From contig JAFTIF010000003.1 in the NCBI GenBank assembly GCA_017457045.1, positions 62,001-126,000 of the forward strand: a stretch of DNA of 64,000 bases, given 5' to 3'. The notes under the pieces were generated by a model. The model was not told where the DNA came from. It did no database searches and saw only the letters and a program-made list of their open reading frames with translations. The number at the start of each line of letters is the position of its first letter. The stretch's first letter is position 1. This document shows positions 51,619 through 60,844 of this stretch, in pieces. The position numbers and the translations under genes were made by a program. Origin of the DNA: Bacilli bacterium (lineage in GTDB: Bacteria; Bacillota_I; Bacilli_A; RFN20; UBA1709).

Positions 51619-53565
51619 ATGAATAAATATCCAAATTTAGCTAAACCAATTAAAATTGGAAATCAAATTATTAAGAATAGAATTTTTATGCCACCTTTAT
51701 CAACTAATTTAGGTAAGAAAGGTTACGTTACTGATGAATTAGTTGAACATTATAAAGCAAGAGCTAAAGGAGGCGTCGGTTTATTTGTTACTGAAGTAGT
51801 AACTGTTGAACCAACTTATGTATATTTACCAGGAGATATGTCGATTTATGATGATTCATTTATTCCTGGATGGAAGAAATTAGTTGATGGAGTTCATATG
51901 TATGGTGCGAAGATTCTTCCTCAGTTATTTCATCCTGCATATATGGCTTTTCCAATTCCTGGAACACCAAGGCTTATTGCTCCTTCTTTTGTAGGACCAA
52001 GTTATGCTAAAGAAGCACCTAGACCTGTAACTAAAGAAGAATTAAAAGTTATTATTTCTCAATTTGCGGATGCTGCATATAGAGTAAAACTTGCAGGTGG
52101 TGATGGAGTAGAAGTACATGCTGCACATGCTCATGGATTACTTGGAGGATTCTTATCTCCGCAATTTAATAAAAGATGTGATGAATATGGTGGAGATATT
52201 GAATGTAGATTAAGACTTACATTAGAAGTAATCGAAGCTATTAGAAATAGATGTGGTGAAGATTTTATTATTGATGTTCGTATTTCTGGTGATGAATATA
52301 CAGATGGTGCGAATAATTTGAATGATATGATTTATGTTGCTAAAAAGTTAGAACAAGCAAGTGTTAATATGCTTCATGTATCAGGTGGTATGACTATTTT
52401 AAGAGGTAGTGCAATTCCAGCTAATGGTACTAAGATGGGTTCACATGCCGATAGTGCTAAAGAAATTAGAAAGCATGTTTCTATTCCAGTAGTAACAGTA
52501 GGGAGAATCACAGAACCTTGGATTGCTGAAGAATTAGTTGCTAATGGTGTGTGTGATGCTGTTTTTGCTGGTCGTGCTAACTTATGTGATCCTGAATTCG
52601 CAAATAAAACATTAGAAGGAAGAGTAGAAGATATTCGTCCATGTATAGGTTGTTTGAAATGTCTAAATGGCATTATGTTTGGTAAACGTGTTGCTTGTAG
52701 TGTTAATCCTTCATTTGAATTAGAAAATGAAGATAATATTATTGAGGCAAATGATAAGAAGAATATTTTAGTAATTGGTGCTGGACCTGCAGGTATGGAA
52801 GCGGCTTATGTTGCTAAAAAACGTGGCCATAATGTTGTTGTTTTAGAAAAAGAAGATGAAGCAGGAGGCTTACTTCGTGCTGCATCAGTACCTATCGCAA
52901 AGCAAGATTTAACTAAAGTTGTCAAATTCTTAAAAAGAAGATTAGAAAATGTTGGAGTAGAAATAAAATACAACACTGAAGTCACAAAAGAACTATTAGA
53001 AAAAGAATATAAAGATTATGAAGTAGTGGCATCAGTTGGTGCGTCTCCAATTGTTTTAAATCAATTTAAAGGATTTAAGCAAACACTAATTGCTGACGAT
53101 GTCTTGATGGGAAGAAGTTTTCCAGGAAGAAAGATTGTTATAGTAGGTGGAGGATCAGTAGGATGTGAACTTGCTGATTATTTAGCGCCAATGGTACACG
53201 ATTTAGCTCCTAGAAATAGAGAAGTAATTATTCTTGAAGCAGCGCCTGCGCTTATGATGAAGGATGCTGGAGCAGGAAGATCATCTTTAATTAGAAGAAT
53301 GATGAATAAAGGAATTAAGATGATTACAAACGCTACATTAACTAATGTAACTGAGACAACTATCACATATAAATTAAATGATGAAGAAATAACAATTAAT
53401 GATGCAGATACATTAATATTTGCAGTAGGTTATAGACCTAATTTACAATTAGTAGCCGCATTAAAAGAACTAAATATTCCATATCATTTAGTTGGTGATG
53501 CTGATAAAGTTGCATCAATTAAAGAAGCAATCTTTACAGGATATGAAGTAGCAAGAAAATTATAA
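51619..53565 (+). CDS. Old Yellow Enzyme-type NADH:flavin oxidoreductase (FadH-like)
   Basis: 648 residues. N-terminal FMN TIM barrel (about 1-340) with RIFMPPLSTN, GGDGVEVHAAHAHGLL, and GRANLCDPEFANK; a 4Fe-4S segment CIGCLKCLNGIMFGKRVAC; then FAD and NAD Rossmann domains (GAGPAGMEAA; IVGGGSVGCELAD). This is the 2,4-dienoyl-CoA reductase/enoate reductase family; gut relatives reduce steroid or bile-acid double bonds. Substrate cannot be read from sequence. ATG 51619 after GAGGTGAT; an ATG six bases earlier is too close. Monocistronic. Confidence 0.9.
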   Translation: MNKYPNLAKPIKIGNQIIKNRIFMPPLSTNLGKKGYVTDELVEHYKARAKGGVGLFVTEVVTVEPTYVYLPGDMSIYDDSFIPGWKKLVDGVHMYGAKILPQLFHPAYMAFPIPGTPRLIAPSFVGPSYAKEAPRPVTKEELKVIISQFADAAYRVKLAGGDGVEVHAAHAHGLLGGFLSPQFNKRCDEYGGDIECRLRLTLEVIEAIRNRCGEDFIIDVRISGDEYTDGANNLNDMIYVAKKLEQASVNMLHVSGGMTILRGSAIPANGTKMGSHADSAKEIRKHVSIPVVTVGRITEPWIAEELVANGVCDAVFAGRANLCDPEFANKTLEGRVEDIRPCIGCLKCLNGIMFGKRVACSVNPSFELENEDNIIEANDKKNILVIGAGPAGMEAAYVAKKRGHNVVVLEKEDEAGGLLRAASVPIAKQDLTKVVKFLKRRLENVGVEIKYNTEVTKELLEKEYKDYEVVASVGASPIVLNQFKGFKQTLIADDVLMGRSFPGRKIVIVGGGSVGCELADYLAPMVHDLAPRNREVIILEAAPALMMKDAGAGRSSLIRRMMNKGIKMITNATLTNVTETTITYKLNDEEITINDADTLIFAVGYRPNLQLVAALKELNIPYHLVGDADKVASIKEAIFTGYEVARKL

Positions 53566-53567
53566 AA

Positions 53568-53601
53568 ATAAAACAGTACAGGATATTCTGTACTGTTTTT
53601 T
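53568..53601. terminator. Bidirectional terminator after oxidoreductase
   Basis: AAACAGTACAG/CTGTACTGTTT (53571-53581, 53588-53598) with T-run on the right and A-run on the left. Confidence 0.85.
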
Positions 53602-53603
53602 TG

Positions 53604-55958
53604 CTAATCAAATGTGATTTCGATAAGCATTGTTTCTAATGGAGCAATGTTAATATCTAAATCTAAGAACTCATCTACAATTCCTTTTCTAGTTACTTTA
53701 AAATCAATTTCACTTAATTTCTTTAAAGAGTCTACTTCTTCGTGGTTAAGAAGATTTATATCTCCAATACTTAAGGATTTATCATATGCTGATCCTGAAG
53801 TTTTTGAAATGTAAGAAGTTTTGATTTTTGCAGATTTTTTTGGTAAGTTTTCTAGATGGAACTTAAAATTGATATTAGTAGATTTAGGGAAAGGAATATA
53901 TCTTTCTGTTTCAGATATATCATAATATTGACTGTCTGCGTATAAATCAGCGTAGTGATTATAGTTATTTATTAAGATAACGATATTTTCATCTTTGAGG
54001 GTAACAATATAGTTGTTACTCTTTTTTAATAGTTTGTCACCTAATTTAGAGAATAGAATATATGCATTATATGATGCTTTCTTGATGTTGTTATAAGTTA
54101 AAAGTCCTGGAGCTCCTGAAAAAGGATTTTTACTAAGTAACACTTGTTTTGAATTGTCTATAAAACAGTTTTTACAAAAAGCACCTAAACTTTTAATATT
54201 ATCAATTAAGTTTTTGCTTAAATAATTTGATGAGTACAATGTATCATTTAAAAGATTTCTTTCATTAGTGAAATTGATATTTTCGAAATACATTTTCTTT
54301 TCGAAAAATAGATTATTATCTTTTAAATATTGAATAAATTCTTTTAGTTCGTTTTTATTCTTTTGAATGTATCTACTGTTATTGTCTAAATAACTAATTG
54401 GATAAAAATCATATTCAAAATCACTTTTTTTGATTTCTGAAATGAAGTTTTTAAATATATTTGTGTTTAAAATCTCACTTTTTGTAAATGTTGGTGCGCC
54501 AATTTTGATTTTTTTGTTTTGCTTTCTTAAGTAGGCTAATAAGTTGAAATACATATATCTAAAGTTTGTGAAATCTCGATTTGATAATTTCGATATTTCT
54601 GTTGTACAGTTAATCGAGATTAAGAAATTTGATACTTTTGCAGGTGAGTAATTATTAACAATATAGTCGATGAAATCTTTGACAGCTTTTTCGAAGTGTT
54701 CAATGTTCATATCTTCGAATGAGTATTCAAACTTAAAATATGGATTGATATTGATTGAGTCTAAGAAAGTGATTATATTGTCTAAAACAAACGAATTAAA
54801 GAATATTTGGTCAGGTGTTTTAATAAATAATCGTAAATCTTTGTCGAATAATTTATACAAAATGATATTTTGAAAACCAATATCTTCTTGGATAAGTTTT
54901 AAGACTTGTCTTGTTTCATCATAGAATAAGTATTTTGACGAACGTAATTCTAATAGTTTTAGCTGTGGAGAGTAGAGTTGAATAGTTTTATCTGTATAAC
55001 TTATATTGACAATATTTTCTACTTCTCTTACTGTTTCTTTTTCTTCGTTGAGTTTTTTATATTTTTCATATTTAGTCAAGATATTATGAAGTGATTCTTT
55101 TCTTAACTCTTTTGAGTCTTGCTCTGTGAATGTATAGGTAGAGCGATATTTTTTACGATAGTCACTAGGATAAACTTTAAAGATTTTTTGAAATGCTCTT
55201 ACGTAACTTCTTGAGTTTTCAAAACCATGATCTATAGATATCTCTTCGATGCTTTTACTTGTTGAAATTAAGTCATTCAAACTATAGTTAATTCTTAATG
55301 AATCGTAATAATCAATGAAATTTTCTCCTAAAGAAACTTTAAATAATCTAGACAAATAAGCGATAGAGTAATTAAAGTGTTCGGATAGAAATTGTAGACT
55401 TAATTTTTCCTTATAATGGTCATTTACATAGGCGCTGACTTTTGTGATTGTATCATAACTTGCAATTTTAGCTTTACTTTCTGTCATATCTAATCTAAAG
55501 TCGTTCATTAACTGAGCAAATAAAGAAAAAGTAATCGCGCGGTTAGTGTAGATACTATTAATATTTTCCATCGTATTGAATTTAACGATACTGTAGATTA
55601 AGTATTTAATGCTATCAATTCTATGATTAGTAGGGGATTTAATAGAGTTTAGATTGAAAAACAATGTATCTGCTTCACTTTGATCTAAACCAAATCCATA
55701 TTGGTCGATATGAACGGATAATACAAGTCCTGTAGTTTCTGCTTTCATTGAGTGTAAAACTCTTTGATTTACAATAAAAATATCATTTTCATGTGCAGTA
55801 AATTTTTCTTCACCAATTTGCACATCTAAATCTCCATCTAATACTATGATTATTTGAGGGTTAGAATGCATATGCGAAAATAGCGAGTCAAATTTAATAA
55901 CTGAGAAAGAAAGTGGTATTTTTTGACTAAAATTAATTATTTTTTGTTCTTCATGCAT
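53604..55958 (-). CDS. AraC-family regulator fused to a GH39-like domain
   Basis: 784 residues. N-terminal cupin (about 20-85, HSNPQIIIVLDGDLDVQIG); AraC double helix-turn-helix (about 180-275, YLSRLFKVSLGENF and IDHGFENSRSYVRAFQKIF.YPSDYRK); C-terminal 480 residues resembling GH39 xylosidases, with NPFSGAPGLLTYNNIKK.SYNAY and the late Ig-like strand region. The catalytic acid and nucleophile positions (NEP and ExW) are not visible, so it is probably a sugar sensor. Start ATG 55958 follows CAGGTGAT. Divergent from the ABC operon it probably controls. Confidence 0.8.
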   Translation of the reverse strand: MHEEQKIINFSQKIPLSFSVIKFDSLFSHMHSNPQIIIVLDGDLDVQIGEEKFTAHENDIFIVNQRVLHSMKAETTGLVLSVHIDQYGFGLDQSEADTLFFNLNSIKSPTNHRIDSIKYLIYSIVKFNTMENINSIYTNRAITFSLFAQLMNDFRLDMTESKAKIASYDTITKVSAYVNDHYKEKLSLQFLSEHFNYSIAYLSRLFKVSLGENFIDYYDSLRINYSLNDLISTSKSIEEISIDHGFENSRSYVRAFQKIFKVYPSDYRKKYRSTYTFTEQDSKELRKESLHNILTKYEKYKKLNEEKETVREVENIVNISYTDKTIQLYSPQLKLLELRSSKYLFYDETRQVLKLIQEDIGFQNIILYKLFDKDLRLFIKTPDQIFFNSFVLDNIITFLDSININPYFKFEYSFEDMNIEHFEKAVKDFIDYIVNNYSPAKVSNFLISINCTTEISKLSNRDFTNFRYMYFNLLAYLRKQNKKIKIGAPTFTKSEILNTNIFKNFISEIKKSDFEYDFYPISYLDNNSRYIQKNKNELKEFIQYLKDNNLFFEKKMYFENINFTNERNLLNDTLYSSNYLSKNLIDNIKSLGAFCKNCFIDNSKQVLLSKNPFSGAPGLLTYNNIKKASYNAYILFSKLGDKLLKKSNNYIVTLKDENIVILINNYNHYADLYADSQYYDISETERYIPFPKSTNINFKFHLENLPKKSAKIKTSYISKTSGSAYDKSLSIGDINLLNHEEVDSLKKLSEIDFKVTRKGIVDEFLDLDINIAPLETMLIEITFD

Positions 55959-56169
55959 ATAAATCACCTGCTTTTTCCTTGATAAATTAATTATAAAATT
56001 AATTTTGAGATAATTCAATATATTATGTGCACTTTTTTGACATTGATTTTTTAGAAAAAATAAAAAATATAAAGTTGTAGTGCAAAAAAATGCAGTATAT
56101 TAGAAAACTATCGTAATAAAAAAGTTGATTTATAATTGATAAAATTATAAATAGTTAGGAGTGTGTTTT
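55959..56169. promoter_or_regulatory. Divergent control region between regulator and ABC operon
   Basis: Two oppositely oriented TGCA-plus-T-run sites, TGCACTTTTTTG at 56028-56039 and the complement of TGCAAAAAAATGCA at 56081-56094, lie 50 bases apart. TTGATT at 56125-56130 with a TATAAA 15 bases on could be the operon promoter. AraC proteins bind paired half-sites, so these are candidates only. Confidence 0.35.
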
Positions 56170-58242
56170 ATGAAGAAACCTATTTTTAAAGCAACTCACA
56201 TTGTCAAACAATATGGACCTACAATAGCTTTAAACGATGTAGATATCGAAATCTACCCAGGTGAAATTCGTGGTTTCATTGGTGAAAACGGTTCTGGTAA
56301 GTCTACTATGTCAGCAATTATGACTGGTATTCATGAAAGAACAAGTGGAAACATGGAATATCATGGCGAACCTTGGAATCCTACTTCAATGATTGAAGCA
56401 CTAAATGGTGGAATTGGTATTATCGTTCAAGAAAGTGGTACTATTGGACAAATTAGTGTTGCAGAAAACATTTATTTGGGAGAATTAGATCAATTCTCTG
56501 GAAGAAATTTCTTTGAAGAAAATAAAGTAGAAGATTTTTCTATGCTGTTTGATTTGTCTTTAAAAGGATTTGATGACTTAACAAAAGAATTCATTGCAAA
56601 AATTAAAGAATGCGATGATAAGAAAAAAGCAAAAGAAATTGTTAAGGAAGCAAAGACAGGGAAACTATTGGAAGCCTATAATTCTTTAAACGAAGAACTA
56701 TTAAGAAGAAATGCTGAAAAACTAGAAGCTGAAAATGTTCGATTCGATGAAGAGGCACAAAAACTATTTGATAACTTTGTTGCAAAAGAAAAGGAAATCG
56801 AAGAATTCTATAACAAAAATGAAGATGGTGTAGAAGACTACATCGTTGAAAGAAGAAGAAACAATGCTCATAAAGAAAATAAAGTTGCTTATAAAAAAGC
56901 ATGTAAACGTCTAGATGATGGTTCTTATATGAGAAGAAAATGGTTAAAAGATGATGTTGAATATCTTAAAAACCATTATCTAAATGCTGTTAAATCATTA
57001 AAAGACTTAACTGTTTCTGAATCATTTAAAAACTTCAGATTAAAATTCTTAGATATCGTATTTGGAATGTTTGTTAACAGTAGAAAATTAAGAAAATATT
57101 CTCAAAGAGCATTAAGTAAAATTGGTGTTACAGATATTTATGCTGGTGCACCTACATTTGCATACGATATCCAAGCAAGAAAATTAATCGAAATTGCTAA
57201 ATGTTTAAATAAGAATCCTGAAATCTTTATTGTTGATGAAACAACAACAGCATTAAGTGAAACAGGACGTAACTTATTATATGCAAAAATGGAAGAGTTA
57301 AAAAATGATGGTAGAAGTGTTTTATTCATTTCTCATAACTTAGAAGAGTTAATTGAAAAGTGTGATACTTTAACAGTTTTAAGAGATGGAAACATTGTTG
57401 CAAACCTTTCAAAAGAAAAAGGCGAATTTGATCCAGATATGATTAAAAAATACATGATTGGTCGTGAACTTAAAGGTGATTATTATCGTAGTGATTATGA
57501 TGGTAGTTATGATGATCAAGTAGTATTGAAGATGATTGATGGTATTGAAGGAAAAGCACTTAAACATATCAATCTTGAATTACATAAAGGTGAAATATTA
57601 GGAATTGGTGGTTTATCAGATTGTGGTATGCACGTATTAGGTAAAGCATTGTTCGGTAATATCAAGATGGAAGGTGGTTTCGTTTATACAGGTGAGCACT
57701 TAGATAAACTAGTTAATAGTGAAGTAGTAGCTATGAAAAATAGAATTGGTTACTTACCAAAGAATAGAGACATCGAAGCTTTAGCGTTAAAGAGTTCAAT
57801 TTATGACAATATCGCAGTTACATCACTTAACAATATTGCAAAAGCAAACTTATTTATTTTCAAAGGACCTGAAAAGAAGTTAGTTCAACAACAAGTAAGA
57901 GACTTACAAATTAAATGTAATGATGCTCAACAACTTGTAAATACTTTATCAGGTGGTAATAAACAAAAAGTTTCTTTAGCAAAATGGATTGCAAATGATT
58001 CTGAAATTTTAATTCTTGACTGTCCAACTCGTGGTGTTGACATTGGTGTAAAACAATTCATCTATCAATTACTATACAAAATGAAAAAAGATGGAAAATC
58101 AATCATTATGATTTCTGAAGAATTACCTGAATTAATTGGTATGTCTGACAGAATCATCATTATGAAGGATGGAGAAATCACAAAAGAATTTACTCGTAGT
58201 CCTGAATTAAATCAAGAAGAAATTATTAAATACATGATTTAG
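56170..58242 (+). CDS. Ribose-type sugar ABC transporter ATPase with large insertion
   Basis: 690 residues, two nucleotide-binding domains. The first has Walker A GENGSGKST (38), Q-loop IVQESGTIGQ, and Walker B IFIVDE, but about 185 extra charged residues (about 115-300) separate AENIYLG from the signature region. Its signature is FAYDIQARKLIEIAK, not the usual LSVAQQQMVEIAK. The second has LGIGGLSDCGM (typical degenerate Walker A), NTLSGGNKQKVSLAKW, and DCPTRGVDIG. Typical RbsA/MglA proteins are about 500 residues. ATG 56170 follows TTAGGAGTG. First gene of the operon. Confidence 0.9.
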   Translation: MKKPIFKATHIVKQYGPTIALNDVDIEIYPGEIRGFIGENGSGKSTMSAIMTGIHERTSGNMEYHGEPWNPTSMIEALNGGIGIIVQESGTIGQISVAENIYLGELDQFSGRNFFEENKVEDFSMLFDLSLKGFDDLTKEFIAKIKECDDKKKAKEIVKEAKTGKLLEAYNSLNEELLRRNAEKLEAENVRFDEEAQKLFDNFVAKEKEIEEFYNKNEDGVEDYIVERRRNNAHKENKVAYKKACKRLDDGSYMRRKWLKDDVEYLKNHYLNAVKSLKDLTVSESFKNFRLKFLDIVFGMFVNSRKLRKYSQRALSKIGVTDIYAGAPTFAYDIQARKLIEIAKCLNKNPEIFIVDETTTALSETGRNLLYAKMEELKNDGRSVLFISHNLEELIEKCDTLTVLRDGNIVANLSKEKGEFDPDMIKKYMIGRELKGDYYRSDYDGSYDDQVVLKMIDGIEGKALKHINLELHKGEILGIGGLSDCGMHVLGKALFGNIKMEGGFVYTGEHLDKLVNSEVVAMKNRIGYLPKNRDIEALALKSSIYDNIAVTSLNNIAKANLFIFKGPEKKLVQQQVRDLQIKCNDAQQLVNTLSGGNKQKVSLAKWIANDSEILILDCPTRGVDIGVKQFIYQLLYKMKKDGKSIIMISEELPELIGMSDRIIIMKDGEITKEFTRSPELNQEEIIKYMI

Positions 58243-58256
58243 GAAGGAGGAAGATT

Positions 58257-59723
58257 ATGAAATATAGTGATTTAAAATTACGTAGTTCACTTAGATTTAG
58301 TGAAACATTATTAACAAGAATTTCAGAAGTTTCTTCCTTAACTAAAGAAGAAAAAGTAGAAAGAAAATTAGAAATTAAAGATTTAGTTGAAGATATTAAA
58401 GCAGAGTATAAATATGATTTACTTCCTAAACTTCAAAATAAAATTAAAGAAGAATTAGGAGAATTAAAAATTAATACTGAAAAAGCTTTAGCTGAAATCG
58501 AAAAAACAAGAGTTGAATCTATCGAAGCTATTAAAGCTAATTTAGATCCAACTTCAAAAGAATATGAAGATAGTATTAAGGGTGCTGAAATTGTTGCTAA
58601 AAGAGCAAGAATTAAAGAACACAATAACTATGATCTTTTAGAAAAAGATATCAAGTTACAAAAACTTGATTTCTACAACGATTATTCTAATATTTTAAAA
58701 GTTGTTACTGGAAAAAGAAGAGTTGTGCAAGATTCAATCAATACAATGATTATTGAACAAAAAGCAACACTTAACTTAAAACGTACATTAACAAATAAAG
58801 CAACTTATACAGGTTTAGTTCCATTATTCATGTTAATTGCAGTTATTATTGCTTTCTATATAAGCAATGCAATTACTGGTTATAAAGGAAATTTAACAGA
58901 CGTTATTAATAATGGTGTATTCGTTGCAGTAGTTGCTACTGGTGCAGTTTACATTTATTCAAGTGGATCATTTGATATGTCATTAGGTCCTGCGAGCTTA
59001 ATGTGTGCTACTATTGCAGCTATTGTATATAACTCAACTGGAAACGTTGCACTTGCTTGTATCTTGTCAATCGCATTAGGTGCAGTATTAGGTATTGTAA
59101 ATGCGGTTTTAGCAAATGTTTTAGATTTACCAGTTATGGTTATGACATTAACAATGTTAAATATTTTAAACTCAGTTCACGCAGTTATTTTAAAAACTCA
59201 AGGTAACGAGTTAGCAGTAAAACCAGGAATGCCAGGCCATACAATTGTATATGCTACATTCTTAGTTTGCTTCTTCTTGTTATTATGGGCAATCTTCAAT
59301 TATACAAAGATGGGTAGAAGAAATAAATTTATTGGTTCAAATAGTATGGCAGCTAAATATAGCGGCGTCTCATTAATGAAAACAGGTATTATTTCATTCG
59401 CTATCTCAGGTGTTGGTTTAGGTATTGCTGGTTTCTTATTTGCTTCTTATAAATCAGGAAGTTCATTCTCAACTGGTACAATCCTAGATACAATCGGTTT
59501 AAATGTTGTTATCGCAATCGTATTTGGTGGTATGACAACATCAGGTGGTCCAAGAAGTAAAGTAAGTTGTGCTGTTATCGGTGCATTCTTCTGTATCTTC
59601 TTAGACGAATTATTTAGATCTTGTGGAGCAGCTGACTATAGATTCTTAGCAAAAGGAATTATCTTCTTAATTGTAAGTTTTGCTAATATGTATAGCACTC
59701 GTCCTAAGATGTTAGCTAGATAG
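58257..59723 (+). CDS. Sugar ABC permease with long cytosolic N-terminus
   Basis: 488 residues. Residues 1-185 are highly charged and helical with no membrane segment; the remaining 300 residues hold about eight or nine helices and the RbsC-family permease core, with SGSFDMSLGPASLM, VFGGMTTSGGPRSK and RLxxKGxIF-like FLAKGIIF. Usual RbsC proteins start directly with the core and are about 320 residues. The extension could contact the equally unusual insertion in the ATPase. GGAAGGAGG precedes the ATG, 14 bases after the ATPase stop. Confidence 0.88.
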   Translation: MKYSDLKLRSSLRFSETLLTRISEVSSLTKEEKVERKLEIKDLVEDIKAEYKYDLLPKLQNKIKEELGELKINTEKALAEIEKTRVESIEAIKANLDPTSKEYEDSIKGAEIVAKRARIKEHNNYDLLEKDIKLQKLDFYNDYSNILKVVTGKRRVVQDSINTMIIEQKATLNLKRTLTNKATYTGLVPLFMLIAVIIAFYISNAITGYKGNLTDVINNGVFVAVVATGAVYIYSSGSFDMSLGPASLMCATIAAIVYNSTGNVALACILSIALGAVLGIVNAVLANVLDLPVMVMTLTMLNILNSVHAVILKTQGNELAVKPGMPGHTIVYATFLVCFFLLLWAIFNYTKMGRRNKFIGSNSMAAKYSGVSLMKTGIISFAISGVGLGIAGFLFASYKSGSSFSTGTILDTIGLNVVIAIVFGGMTTSGGPRSKVSCAVIGAFFCIFLDELFRSCGAADYRFLAKGIIFLIVSFANMYSTRPKMLAR

Positions 59724-59738
59724 AAAGGAGTGTAGATT

Positions 59739-60842
59739 ATGAATTATTTAAAACCTATTAAATACAATACAAATCCAATTACATCTAGTCGTCCTTTAAG
59801 AAAAACAGGTAGAAATTTATTCTTCTCATTTGGAGTTCCTGTTGTCTTAACATTAATCGCAGTTATTTTATCATCAATTTCAGGTGAACCTTTATTCGAT
59901 GCTGGTGATAAAATTGGTACTTTAAAAAATACTATGGCTTTTGTTAAAACTATTGTTCTTACATTAGTTGCAGCATTAGCTTTAAACTCAAACTTAAACT
60001 CAGGTCGTATGGACTTTGCGTTAGGAGCAACTGGAATCTTAGGTGCATTACTTGCATCAAAAATTGTTCCTGGATTAGATACAGTTGGTAATATCTTTGC
60101 TTTCTTAGGATTAACAATTGTCTTCTGTATGATCTTAGGATTTATTCATAGCATTATCTTTATTGTTTTAAAACTTCCTCCAATTGTTACATCATTAGGT
60201 ATGTGTTTAGTGTATGAAGGTATTGCAAAAGTAATTGCAGGTAGTAATAACCAAGTAGTTATTAAATCTAGTGCGATTACAAGTAACTTCTTCTTAGAAC
60301 CAATTATCATTATTCCAATTCTTGTAATTGTTATGATTATTATGTCATTTGCATTCTGTTATACAAGATTTGGTTATGATAAAAATGCATTAGTTTATGA
60401 TCAAAAGATTTCAGTAGATACTGGTATCAAAGAAATTAGAAACTGTATTATATGCTACATCTTAGCAGGTGCATTAATTGGTTTATATCAAACAATCGAC
60501 TTAACAGGTCAATCAATGATTCAAATTAAAACTGACTTAGGTTCATCAAGTACAGTATTTAAAAACTTCTTACCAATCTTCATTGGTGGAATTATTGCAA
60601 AATATAGCAATCAAATTATTGGTTTAACATTAGCTGTATTCTCAACATCAATGTTAACTTTAGGTATGGATGCTGCTACATCAATTGGTTTTACAGCAGA
60701 CGTACAAAGCTTAATTAATGGTTTCAGCGTATTCGCAGTCTTAGTATACATGGTTGATAAGAATAGATTTATTAACTGGGTCAAGATGAAGAGGTATCTG
60801 GCCAAAGAAAAATATTTAAACCCCGTCAAGAAAGGAGAGTAG
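59739..60842 (+). CDS. Second sugar ABC permease
   Basis: 367 residues of about nine helices, RbsC-like: LNSNLNSGRMDFALGATGILGALLASKI and the late IGGIIAKYSNQIIG region. No N-terminal extension of note. AAAGGAGTG precedes the ATG. Pairs with the larger permease to form the heterodimeric channel; two permease genes and one double ATPase resemble the nucleoside BmpA/NupPQ or YufPQ-like layout. Confidence 0.88.
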   Translation: MNYLKPIKYNTNPITSSRPLRKTGRNLFFSFGVPVVLTLIAVILSSISGEPLFDAGDKIGTLKNTMAFVKTIVLTLVAALALNSNLNSGRMDFALGATGILGALLASKIVPGLDTVGNIFAFLGLTIVFCMILGFIHSIIFIVLKLPPIVTSLGMCLVYEGIAKVIAGSNNQVVIKSSAITSNFFLEPIIIIPILVIVMIIMSFAFCYTRFGYDKNALVYDQKISVDTGIKEIRNCIICYILAGALIGLYQTIDLTGQSMIQIKTDLGSSSTVFKNFLPIFIGGIIAKYSNQIIGLTLAVFSTSMLTLGMDAATSIGFTADVQSLINGFSVFAVLVYMVDKNRFINWVKMKRYLAKEKYLNPVKKGE

Positions 60843-60844
60843 TT

